In this document: one piece after another, positions 43,526 to 50,690 of the stretch
Position numbering within the stretch: position 1 is the first letter of the stretch
Layout: each line of letters opens with the position of its first letter
From: Chloroflexota bacterium
GTDB lineage: Bacteria > Chloroflexota > Anaerolineae > Anaerolineales > Villigracilaceae
Assembly: GCA_016195815.1 (NCBI GenBank)
Contig: JACPYX010000021.1
Location: 62,001-126,000, forward strand
Length of the DNA: 64,000 bases
Direction: 5' to 3'
Notes under the pieces: generated by a model
Database searches by the model: none
Told to the model about the DNA's origin: nothing
What the model saw: only the letters and a program-made list of their open reading frames with translations
Made by a program: the position numbers and the translations under genes

Positions 43526-43765
43526 TCAACGCTTAAACCTGTCTGCTTTCCAACCGTTTTTCTTCTCTGAGTTCCGGTGCGTTTTATAAAACACGTCCGG
43601 GTCAGCCAGAAACGCGTTGAGACAGGCTTCGGTGCAAAGATAAATCGTCCGGCCGCGATACTCGGCGCGTGGAAAATAGCGCGGGTCGGTGTCGTTAAAA
43701 ATCCGTCCGCACAGGGTGACGAAGCGCTGATGCCGGGTTTTTCTGAGACTGTCTTTCTTCAACAT
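43526..43765 (-). CDS. Small YHS/TRASH-like protein
   Basis: About 79 residues from the ATG at 43765; the frame opens earlier at a TTG (43801) that overlaps the upstream gene. FVTLCGRIFNDTDPRYFPRAEYRGRTIYLC (pattern: Cys, aromatic, Cys near residues 20 and 43) followed by CTEACLNAFLADPDVFY resembles the YHS or TRASH metal-binding module. It begins five bases after the cytochrome b5-like stop, implying co-transcription. The likely role is metal or haem handling, which is inference. Confidence 0.6.
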   Translation of the reverse strand: MLKKDSLRKTRHQRFVTLCGRIFNDTDPRYFPRAEYRGRTIYLCTEACLNAFLADPDVFYKTHRNSEKKNGWKADRFKR

Positions 43766-43769
43766 GGAT

Positions 43770-44033
43770 TTATTGGACCTGGTTGCTTTCAAGTCTTCCA
43801 ACGATCTTTACGCAATCGTGATTGAAGACTTCTTCCTTGTGCGGCGCATCCGGCAATTCAGATGTCAAATCCTGGCCGGGGAAATGGAGCAGTTCGTGCA
43901 TGTCGTTTTTCCATTTCGGGCAATCGGTTACATCATAAACGATGCCTTTGTAAGCGATGAACTTACGAGCGCCGCGTTCGCCCATATTGCGGCGAAGTTC
44001 GAGTTCGGTGATGATTCGGTCGGGAATGGGCAT
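43770..44033 (-). CDS. Cytochrome b5-like haem/steroid-binding domain protein
   Basis: About 87 residues from the ATG at 44033. The motif KFIAYKGIVYDVTDCPKW with HELLHFPGQDLTSEL and APH is the cytochrome b5-like fold; His in HELLHF and APH sit where the axial haem ligands occur in cytochrome b5 (HPGG and HS), although the first is changed. It has no signal peptide. A YHS-type gene follows immediately. It may bind haem, and the change at the first ligand leaves that open. Confidence 0.7.
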   Translation of the reverse strand: MPIPDRIITELELRRNMGERGARKFIAYKGIVYDVTDCPKWKNDMHELLHFPGQDLTSELPDAPHKEEVFNHDCVKIVGRLESNQVQ

Positions 44034-44195
44034 GCTCAGATTATACAAGACCCCGCACGCTAATGGTTTCTTCGAACGGCCGCGGCGCAATGAGCGGGAC
44101 AGATAATTTTACGGCTGATGCACAGCTTCAACGCCTTTCGGGATGCCCCCGGCATTGTTCCAGGATATTGACACGGCGCGGCACAGGAGAAAAAA

Positions 44196-44861
44196 CTATT
44201 TGACTGCCAGCAGTTCTCTCAACCGCGGGTGCTGGGCGTACACGCCGCGATATTTTTCAGGGACCAGGGCCGCAATGCGGCACATAATCTCATCGGTGAA
44301 TCGCTTTAGCTCGGCATCTCGCTCTTTCGTGGGCAGGGGTGGGAGCGTAAACGGTTTACCAGCGGTCACAACAATATGCGAACGGCGGAAGTGTTTGATG
44401 TTACTCAGAATGACGTTGTCTTCCGTCCCGGCCAGGCCGACCGGGATGATGGGGCGATTCAATTTCGCCGCCAGATAACTGACGCCCGGCCGGCCCTCAA
44501 TCATCGAGCCAGCGCGCGAGCGCGTCCCTTCGGGCGCGATGACAAGGATGTTGCCGGATTCCATCAGGCCGATGATCTTTCGCATGGCTTTCAGGTCCGG
44601 GTTGAAGCGGTCAATGAAAATGAAGTTTGCATACCGGCCGGCCCATCTTAGGAAGGCGTTCTTTTCCCACTTTTCAGCGACCGGGATGAAAACATCCCAG
44701 CGATTGAGGGCATAGAATAACATTCCTGCATCCAACATGCCGAGATGGTTGGTGGCGATGACGAATGCCCCCGATTCTGGAACATTTTCATATCCATGAA
44801 TTTCGACTTTTGCAATCAAGTTGACGATGATGCGGAGCAGCCAGCGGAGAAAGTTACGCAT
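44196..44861 (-). CDS. plsC: 1-Acyl-sn-glycerol-3-phosphate acyltransferase family protein
   Basis: A 221-residue PlsC-type acyltransferase. A short hydrophobic N terminus (LRWLLRIIVNLIA) likely associates with the membrane. Motif I HX4D is NHLGMLD, motif III APEGTRSR and motif IV IIPVGLAG are present; FIDRFNPDLKAMRK is motif II. It acylates lysophosphatidic acid or related lysolipids in phospholipid synthesis. The exact acceptor is inferred from family. Confidence 0.87.
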   Translation of the reverse strand: MRNFLRWLLRIIVNLIAKVEIHGYENVPESGAFVIATNHLGMLDAGMLFYALNRWDVFIPVAEKWEKNAFLRWAGRYANFIFIDRFNPDLKAMRKIIGLMESGNILVIAPEGTRSRAGSMIEGRPGVSYLAAKLNRPIIPVGLAGTEDNVILSNIKHFRRSHIVVTAGKPFTLPPLPTKERDAELKRFTDEIMCRIAALVPEKYRGVYAQHPRLRELLAVK

Positions 44862-44892
44862 GGGACAATTTTACACGAATCGCCCTGATATT

Positions 44893-44929
44893 AAAAGTAC
44901 GTTCCGCCAAAGAAGTGGAACGTACTTTT
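44893..44929 (-). terminator. Terminator of the PilZ gene
   Basis: A 13-bp perfect stem (AAAAGTACGTTCC with GGAACGTACTTTT) around an 11-base loop, in the gap downstream of the PilZ gene and upstream of plsC. Confidence 0.8.
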
Positions 44930-44960
44930 ATGCTTTTATAAGCGTAATTTTATGTTTGCG

Positions 44961-45344
44961 TTATTTCCACAAGTAATCTGTGGATTTCTTTTCGTTATTG
45001 TTCTGCGTTCCATACATTTCAAACATGCGGCTGAAGATTTCGAGATCGCCTGGAGTGATATTGATGATCTGAAAGCCGACATTATAAGATGTCGGGTCAA
45101 TACGGTCGTGTTCGCACCAGCGGCTGCGGGCGCTGAAAACCATGAAGGTCTTATTGGCAACCTCATTTGGCAACTCGATGCGAAAATTGAAATCGTGATT
45201 TGCCGGGATTGGTTTTTGGCTGTCGAGTTTGAAGCCTCCGGTGCTGATATCGGTTAAGTGACCGACCAGGGCACCGGTCCTGTCGTCCATCATCCGCATG
45301 TAGGAGGAAAAATTTCGTCGGTTCAATTTTCTTCGTTCTGGCAT
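44961..45344 (-). CDS. PilZ domain protein
   Basis: About 127 residues from the ATG at 45344, which follows AAAGGAA. Cyclic di-GMP binding signatures are present: an N-terminal Arg-rich switch (MPERRKLNRRNF, RxxxR) and HLTDISTGGFKL (D-x-S-x2-GG). It is a single-domain receptor with no effector attached. An HD-GYP protein and a degenerate GGDEF protein in this window suggest the cell uses the signal. Confidence 0.85.
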   Translation of the reverse strand: MPERRKLNRRNFSSYMRMMDDRTGALVGHLTDISTGGFKLDSQKPIPANHDFNFRIELPNEVANKTFMVFSARSRWCEHDRIDPTSYNVGFQIINITPGDLEIFSRMFEMYGTQNNNEKKSTDYLWK

Positions 45345-45416
45345 GTTGAATTCCTTTCTGCCATTCATGATTAGTATAGAGCAAAGGCGCGCAAGATTCA
45401 ATACCCGCTGTCGGGC

Positions 45417-46574
45417 TTAGTCCGCCTTTAAGATGTGCGTAATAATGCTGGCTCCGCTTCCGCCGATGTTTTGCGCCATGCCGATCTTTGCGCCGTCTAC
45501 TTGTGTCTCGCCGCATTCGCCGCGCAATTGCTGGACGACCTCCACGATCTGATATATGCCTGTCGCGCCCACCGGATGGCCGCGCGCTTTGAGGCCGCCG
45601 CGCGTGCAGATCGGTATCTGACCCTTGACGGTGATCGCGTTATCGAGGCCGAGTCTTGGCCCCTGGCCGCGGTCGGCAAACCCGCAGGCTTCGAGTGAAA
45701 GCGCAGACATGATCGAAAACGCGTCGTGCAATTCGAAGACATCAATATCTTTTATTCCAACTCCAGCCATTTCATAACATCGTTTGGCCGATTCATACGC
45801 AGCCGATAAAAACAAAGGGTCTTTTCGTGAGTGCACCGCGAGCGTATCCGTTGAAAATGCAGAGGCCGCGATCACCACGCGCGGACGCCCGGCCAGCGAA
45901 GCGACTTTCTCTGCCGGAACGATGACGACCGCGGCCGCGCCATCGCCGATGGGGGAGGCGTCCAGCAGATTAATGGGCGTCGCCACCATTGAAGATTTTT
46001 CAAACTTATCCAGGGTGATCTTTTCATGCAAACGCGCGAATGGGTTGTGAATGGCGTTTGCGTGCGAATTGATTGAGAAGGGCGCAAAATCGGAGTGTTT
46101 CCAGCCAAATTCATGCATGTAACGGCGCATGACCAGCGCGTTGATGCCAACAAATGACACGCCTTGTTCGACCTCGTAATCGGCATCTGCCGCGCTGGCG
46201 AGCGCGGCGGTGATATCATGGCCTGCCTTGTCGGTCATTTTTTCGACCCCGACCACCAGCGCAGATTCGATGTCGCCAGACGCGACCGCCATCAGTCCCG
46301 CGCGAAGCGCCGCCGCACCCGACCCGCAAGCGGCCTCTATTTTGACGGCTTCCTTATTCCAGAGTCCGATCCAGTCTGCCAGGAATGTCCCCAACTGGTT
46401 TTGCCCGTCAATTAATGGGGAGAGCATGTTGCCCACGAACAACGCGTCGACCTTGTCCACGCCCGCATCTTGCATGGCTGCAAAAGCTGCCTCGCCCCCG
46501 ATCTCGCGCAGGGACTTGTCCCATTGCTCGTCAATTTTCGTTTGACCGATTCCAAGGATGGCGACTTTTCTCAT
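45417..46574 (-). CDS. Thiolase, acetyl-CoA C-acetyltransferase of archaeal/SCP type
   Basis: A 385-residue thiolase. The nucleophile loop is IEAACGSGAAALRAG, with the C-terminal ELHDAFSIMSAL and GGLKARGHPVGATG carrying His and the second Cys region. These features match the archaeal-type enzyme, which in many Archaea and Chloroflexota works with a DUF35 OB-fold protein in the mevalonate route. No DUF35 gene adjoins here. It condenses two acetyl-CoA or cleaves acetoacetyl-CoA, so it could in principle receive acetoacetate derived from homogentisate; that link is inference. Confidence 0.82.
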   Translation of the reverse strand: MRKVAILGIGQTKIDEQWDKSLREIGGEAAFAAMQDAGVDKVDALFVGNMLSPLIDGQNQLGTFLADWIGLWNKEAVKIEAACGSGAAALRAGLMAVASGDIESALVVGVEKMTDKAGHDITAALASAADADYEVEQGVSFVGINALVMRRYMHEFGWKHSDFAPFSINSHANAIHNPFARLHEKITLDKFEKSSMVATPINLLDASPIGDGAAAVVIVPAEKVASLAGRPRVVIAASAFSTDTLAVHSRKDPLFLSAAYESAKRCYEMAGVGIKDIDVFELHDAFSIMSALSLEACGFADRGQGPRLGLDNAITVKGQIPICTRGGLKARGHPVGATGIYQIVEVVQQLRGECGETQVDGAKIGMAQNIGGSGASIITHILKAD

Positions 46575-46685
46575 GGCTTAATTTTACCAGCCGTGACTAT
46601 CAGCGTCTATCAGGATTAAAAAGGGGAACAGAACTTATTAGGATTCGTCTTTGTAAGTGTATACTTTGAATGAGAGGAGAAAACG

Positions 46686-47180
46686 ATGAAGAATATATTG
46701 CTTTGGTGTGTTTTGCTTTTCTCGATTTTGCTTGCGGCTTGCGGAAAGGCAGCGCCAACTCAACAATCTTTGCCAAGCCCAGCGCCACTTCCAACCTTGC
46801 AGCAGATTTCAAGCCTAACAGGTAAATGGACGGTCAGCATGAGACTTTCAGGCGGTATTGCCGGGCTTAGTCGTTCCATTGAAATTTCCAGCGATGGGGC
46901 AGTGGTTGCCAAAGATGAACGCAACGGTAAAACGGCGAAACGTCAATTGACTTCTGATGAACTCACACAATTCGCAGACCTGGTCAAGTCGGCTTCTTTT
47001 AAATCACAGGGTGGCGGCCTGACCGGCTGCGCTGATTGTTTTAATTACAATATCGAGATCAGTTCGAACAGTGGAAAATTCACAACTCAATTCGATGATA
47101 CAAATTTATCCGACTCCGGCATGGGACCTGTGGCTGAATATTTAAGAAAGCTCATGAGTCAAATGCTCGCCAGCGGATAA
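46686..47180 (+). CDS. Hypothetical lipoprotein
   Basis: A 164-residue protein of unknown function. Signal peptide with lipobox LLAACG (Cys19-20), then a short Pro/Ser/Gln-rich linker. The remaining ~120 residues have a small beta-rich pattern (WTVSMRLSGGIAG, LTSDELTQFADLVKS, CADCFNYNIEIS) reminiscent of emfourin-type metalloprotease inhibitors, with two close Cys. The comparison is loose. Alone on the plus strand between a thiolase and a noncoding region. Confidence 0.6.
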   Translation: MKNILLWCVLLFSILLAACGKAAPTQQSLPSPAPLPTLQQISSLTGKWTVSMRLSGGIAGLSRSIEISSDGAVVAKDERNGKTAKRQLTSDELTQFADLVKSASFKSQGGGLTGCADCFNYNIEISSNSGKFTTQFDDTNLSDSGMGPVAEYLRKLMSQMLASG

Positions 47181-47240
47181 GCGCTTTATTGCCGCCCCTT
47201 TACTGATGAATGGGTGGTTGTTTCGTTTTGATAATCAACC

Positions 47241-47499
47241 ACAGAATTGATAATTTATTTTAATGTAAAGTTTATGATTCTATTGTATGCTTGTTGCAGT
47301 AGAAAGGAGGTACCAAATAGAGACACCGCCTGAACTGCAAACCGAAGGAAAGGCCGAGACGCCCTAAGCTGGACACAGCCCCATAGTTCATAGATCCAGA
47401 CGTTCTCCAAACGAAAAGAAGGTAGCAATCTGCTCTTTCCTTCCACATAACGAAAAATTTAAAAAGCTGCCGGATGGGTTTTCCCATCCGGCTTTTGTT
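47241..47499 (+). ncRNA. Candidate structured noncoding RNA with terminator
   Basis: No sensible ORF exists in 47181-47554. A long-range 9-bp stem (GAAGGAAAG 47344-47352 with CTTTCCTTC 47435-47443) encloses GAGACG (47356-47361) facing CGTTCTC (47401-47407) and CTGGA (47369-47373) with TCCAG (47395-47399), giving an extended rod with internal loops. It is preceded by an A/T-rich promoter-like stretch and followed by a strong terminator. Rod-like RNAs such as 6S have this general form, but the sequence was not recognised. The 5' end is uncertain. Confidence 0.45.
47460..47499 (+). terminator. Strong terminator of the candidate RNA
   Basis: A perfect 10-bp stem (GCCGGATGGG 47469-47478 with CCCATCCGGC 47483-47492), TTTT loop and TTTTG tail, with an A-run before it. 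It lies downstream of a region with no plus-strand ORF. Confidence 0.9.
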
Positions 47500-47554
47500 A
47501 TACATTTATTCTCCTAAAAAACATCACGATTTAATACAAATGCTGATTTCCCGC

Positions 47555-47899
47555 CTACTTCATTGCTGAGACCACTTTTGTGATAACCGCATCCAGCAAC
47601 ACAGAGTCAACCTGTCCATCCAGCCGCGCCAATACGGCAGCCTTGACTTTTGCGATCACTTCCGCATCTGAGACCGATGGTGTCCGTTCAATCGGTTTCG
47701 ACGCGTATGTGTTTACAGACGGGCTAAACGAAGCTTTTGGCGGAGCGTTATGCTCAACGCGGTTAATTTTTATATCATGCCTGAAGGCGCGTTCAATAGC
47801 AAGATCGGTCATCACAACGTTATTGCTTACATCAATGCTGGTGATGCCGCGCGCTTTGAGGTCGTCAACGTCGCGTTCGGTGATAAATGTCTTTGGCAT
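47555..47899 (-). CDS. Small microcompartment-associated protein, EutQ N-terminus-like
   Basis: About 114 residues (ATG at 47899; another at 47905). The first 45 residues (TFITERDVDDLKARGITSID, then VVMTDLAIERAFRHDIKINRV) resemble the N-terminal segment of EutQ encoded at 49527. A Ser/Pro/Thr linker follows, then two amphipathic helices (EVIAKVKAAVLARL and LLDAVITKVVSAM) of the sort used as encapsulation peptides. It is the last gene of the eut cluster and has no assigned function. It could tether cargo to the shell. Confidence 0.6.
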   Translation of the reverse strand: MPKTFITERDVDDLKARGITSIDVSNNVVMTDLAIERAFRHDIKINRVEHNAPPKASFSPSVNTYASKPIERTPSVSDAEVIAKVKAAVLARLDGQVDSVLLDAVITKVVSAMK

Positions 47900-47959
47900 A
47901 AGCATCTGCTTTCATTGTCATTGCCTGCACTGGGCCACAGGCACGCGTGCGAAACGGTG

Positions 47960-48022
47960 TTCTGTCGTTGAAGCAATCTCATCATGGTAAAGACTGCTTC
48001 CCTGAAAGAACGCCTCGCGTGA
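47960..48022. repeat. Dispersed palindromic element, degenerate copy E
   Basis: GAAGCAATCTCATCAT followed by AAGACTGCTTCCCTG and CTCGCGTGAC, partly matching the conserved copies in this operon. It lies between the BMC-T gene and the small EutQ-N-like gene. Confidence 0.5.
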
Positions 48023-48027
48023 CATGA

Positions 48028-48660
48028 CTATTTCTCGGGACGGCCTTCCAACTCTTCCAGCGCTTTGACCGCCGCGTTGCGCGCTGTCAGGATTTCAGCT
48101 TCTGAGCCAGAGAGCCACATGCGGCCAAAACGTCCGACCGATGAAACGTGCAGGATTTTGATGTTGGCGCCTTTTTCGGCCTCATTGACCGCATAGTTGA
48201 TGTACGCCGCAGGCGCGCATTCCAGCACCAGCATGGTCTCGCCAGGAACCAGCATCGAGCCGCGGCGGAATCGGTTGAGTAACTGCGATTGATACGGGTC
48301 CACATTGGTAATGATCTGCACCGAAGCGATCATGGGTTTGATCCGTTCCGCTGGTTTCAGCCCAAGCCGTTCGAGAACGATGCGGCCTGCCTCCAAAACT
48401 TCGGCTTGCGAATGGGAGTGCACTTCGAACATACCGAACTCGCGCTCAACAATCTGCGCGCCCGGTTTGGCCTCGGTGGCTTTAACCGCAATATCCACCA
48501 GGCGAAATACTTCATTTCCCGGCGCGACCTCAATATATAAAGAGGCCATGCCTTCGGTGGGCAGGTCGCCTTGTGTGATCGTGCCTACAAAGGCCGCGTA
48601 TTGCGGCTGCATGCGGTCGAGATAGGAATAAACGCGTAACGAAAATTGATTTTCGGCCAT
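48028..48660 (-). CDS. Trimeric BMC-domain shell protein (BMC-T), not EutL
   Basis: A 210-residue protein with two tandem BMC folds. First half: GTITQGDLPTEGMASLYIEV to AGRIVLERLG; second half: SMLVPGETMLVLECAPAAYINYAVNEAEKG to ARNAAVKALEEL. It differs from EutL (52306) in sequence and has the long RIKPMIASVQIITNVDP segment between the folds. Such BMC-T proteins occur in several microcompartment types, including those of Planctomycetes and Mycobacteria, as facet trimers with a gated pore. Its presence beside EutL is unusual for a plain ethanolamine operon. Confidence 0.82.
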   Translation of the reverse strand: MAENQFSLRVYSYLDRMQPQYAAFVGTITQGDLPTEGMASLYIEVAPGNEVFRLVDIAVKATEAKPGAQIVEREFGMFEVHSHSQAEVLEAGRIVLERLGLKPAERIKPMIASVQIITNVDPYQSQLLNRFRRGSMLVPGETMLVLECAPAAYINYAVNEAEKGANIKILHVSSVGRFGRMWLSGSEAEILTARNAAVKALEELEGRPEK

Positions 48661-48674
48661 ATATGTAGCTCCGG

Positions 48675-49523
48675 TTAATTGTTATGCATTGCAATGCCCA
48701 GTGGTGTGATAAACAACGGATTGCCGGGCAGGATCGTTTCAATACCTGTCATCTCTTCGATGACCTTATCCATGCCGGGATAGGCGCACGTGCCGCCTAC
48801 CAGATACAACTTGTCAACTCGAAAACCTTCAATGTGGCGATTGACAATGGATGCGACTTTTTCCATCACCGGGCGGATCACAGGAAACAGCCGGGTCTGT
48901 TCTTCAGGATTTTTCTTGAGCGCCTCAGCCTGCTCGAAAGTGGATCCCGTTGAACCGGCGATCACCAGCGAGAAATGGGTCCCACCTGTCGCCTCGTCGG
49001 CAGTATACACAACCCTGCCGTTTTCGAAAATTGCGACACCGGTTGTTCCACCGCCGACGTCAACAATGACGCCATCTTTAACCCGCAGGATATTATTTGC
49101 AGCGGTTGGCTCATCTATCAAACCCGTGCAATCCAGCCCCGCGCCGTAGAGAACATTCGCCGTCGCGCGGACCTCCGCTTGCGGCACGCCCGGCGGAAAA
49201 CCCGTCGCGGCAGATGTCAGCTTAAAGCCGAGTTTTTCTTCGACCCTCGTCTTCATTTTTTTGAGCAAGTCCACCGCGCCGACAAAATCCACCACGAGGC
49301 CATCGCGTGTAACTTGAGCGAATTGATATTCGCCCGCAATGGGCGTGAAGTTCTCATTGAGCACAACCAGAACAGTGTACGCGGTACCCAAATCAACCCC
49401 GACGTGAATCTTTCCTCGATAAATGCCGGAGGCGGACACCAAGTCAGGATCGGGATGCCAGCCATTGGCTCCGGCCATGATCGCGTCGGTGCGAGCCAGA
49501 AGATCAGAGAGATTTGGATTCAT
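48675..49523 (-). CDS. eutJ: Ethanolamine utilisation chaperone-like protein EutJ
   Basis: About 282 residues from the ATG at 49523 (an in-frame TTG at 49526 abuts it). The actin/Hsp70 ATPase fold shows phosphate-1 IHVGVDLGTAYTVLVVL, phosphate-2 VDVGGGTTGVAIFENG and adenosine motif LVGGTCAYPGM. EutJ is found in ethanolamine microcompartment operons and is thought to act as a chaperone for shell or enzyme assembly, but its precise job is unsettled. It starts three bases downstream of eutQ's stop. Confidence 0.93.
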   Translation of the reverse strand: MNPNLSDLLARTDAIMAGANGWHPDPDLVSASGIYRGKIHVGVDLGTAYTVLVVLNENFTPIAGEYQFAQVTRDGLVVDFVGAVDLLKKMKTRVEEKLGFKLTSAATGFPPGVPQAEVRATANVLYGAGLDCTGLIDEPTAANNILRVKDGVIVDVGGGTTGVAIFENGRVVYTADEATGGTHFSLVIAGSTGSTFEQAEALKKNPEEQTRLFPVIRPVMEKVASIVNRHIEGFRVDKLYLVGGTCAYPGMDKVIEEMTGIETILPGNPLFITPLGIAMHNN

Positions 49524-49526
49524 CAA

Positions 49527-50081
49527 CTACTTCAACTCACTCCAGTTGACTGGGAACGCAACGTACACAAAGCGCGCGTGGCTGGGCGTTCCAAAGGTAA
49601 TGCTGGAACCTTTGGGGATGAAGATTACATCCCCGGCCAGCCCTCGCACCTGGTCTCTGCCGCGCGTAATCACCAGTTCGCCTTCGAGCACGACATCTAC
49701 TTCATCGTAAGTCAGCGTCCAGGGGAACTCGCCTTTGTCGAGCGTCATGTAACCCGCCGCCATCGGCGATTTATCATCTGCAGTGACTACGTCCTTCAAC
49801 CGGACATTTGTGCCCGGTGCGGCCAGGCCTTCACCGAATGATTCCAGGGCCACGCCTCCGCCGCGTATGACTTTCAGCGGCGGCAGACTCGGAATCATAA
49901 TGGGCGCTTCTTTTCCGGACCCCAAGCCGGATTCCGCGCCGCGAATCACTTTTACGCCCAGAGCGTACGCGACATCGGTCGCCTCGGGCGTGATGATATC
50001 TCCTTGTCCTAGAACGAGCGTTTCAGAACGCTCTCGGGCGAGGCGGCGAATATCTTCAGCAGTGAATAATTGACGCGGCAT
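49527..50081 (-). CDS. eutQ: Ethanolamine utilisation protein EutQ
   Basis: About 184 residues from the ATG at 50081 (MPRQLFTAEDI). The N-terminal segment LFTAEDIRRLARERSETLVL with ITPEATDVAYALGVKVI is typical of EutQ. The C-terminal cupin domain (about 95-184) holds GEFPWTLTYDEVDVVLEGEL and FIPKGSSITFGTPSHARFVYV. EutQ has been reported to have acetate kinase activity, which would fit conversion of acetyl phosphate, although no phosphotransacylase is seen here. Weak initiation context. Confidence 0.93.
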   Translation of the reverse strand: MPRQLFTAEDIRRLARERSETLVLGQGDIITPEATDVAYALGVKVIRGAESGLGSGKEAPIMIPSLPPLKVIRGGGVALESFGEGLAAPGTNVRLKDVVTADDKSPMAAGYMTLDKGEFPWTLTYDEVDVVLEGELVITRGRDQVRGLAGDVIFIPKGSSITFGTPSHARFVYVAFPVNWSELK

Positions 50082-50147
50082 GGCAAATATACGCAATACG
50101 TAACACGTATTACGAAACAAGCGATTGGCTAAGTATCAGCCAATAGG

Positions 50148-50471
50148 CTATTTTTCTTTGCCGCGGCCGCCGAAGGCGCCCTTGCTATTCTGCGGCAGGA
50201 TCATTTCGACATCCGCGTGAGGGCGGGGAATCACGTGCACCGAGGCAAGTTCGCCGACGCGTTTGGCGGCGGCCGCGCCTGCGTCTGTGGCGGCTTTGAC
50301 CGCACCGACATCACCGCGCACCATCACAGTCACATACCCGCCGCCGACATATTCACTGCCGATCAGCGTAACGTTGGCGGCCTTGACCATTGCATCGGCG
50401 GCTTCGATTGCGCCAACCAAGCCTTTGGTCTCAACCATTCCAAGGGCAATCATGGAAACATCTACTGGCAT
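50148..50471 (-). CDS. eutM: Hexameric BMC shell protein, EutM/PduA/CcmK type
   Basis: About 107 residues from the ATG at 50471 with AAAGGAG upstream. The BMC fold is complete: [20 protein letters not shown], the pore loop [20 protein letters not shown] and [17 protein letters not shown]. The interface Lys (K30 in DAMVKAANV) is kept. It should form the hexamer facets of the shell. It is the only single-domain hexamer in the cluster. A short basic tail (GGRGKEK) ends the protein. Confidence 0.95.
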   Translation of the reverse strand: MPVDVSMIALGMVETKGLVGAIEAADAMVKAANVTLIGSEYVGGGYVTVMVRGDVGAVKAATDAGAAAAKRVGELASVHVIPRPHADVEMILPQNSKGAFGGRGKEK

Positions 50472-50568
50472 AGTCGTACTCTCCTTTAGAAATGTTTTTT
50501 TCCGATTAGACATCGGATGTCAGGACTGGAATTTTTCAAGCCCTGAAATCTGAGTTCTAAACGCACCT

Positions 50569-50687
50569 GTCATTGCGAGCCGCCAGGGGCGGCGCGGCAA
50601 TCTCCTGATTAGTAAAGGGATTGCTTCGCTTGGTCTCGATATGTATGAAGGAAGAACACCGTCTACTCGACCAGCGCTCGCAATGAC
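50569..50687. repeat. Dispersed palindromic element, copy B
   Basis: The cleanest copy: perfect 11-bp terminal inverted repeats (GTCATTGCGAG with CTCGCAATGAC) and internal GGCAATCTCC/GGGATTGCTTCG arms. It lies between the EutM-like gene and the aldehyde dehydrogenase gene within one operon. Confidence 0.8.
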
Positions 50688-50690
50688 ATA

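Noticed and set aside
45417-46574. Thiolase as a microcompartment enzyme
   Set aside because: It lies outside the eut gene run, lacks an encapsulation peptide and belongs to the archaeal-type family. Proximity alone is weak evidence.
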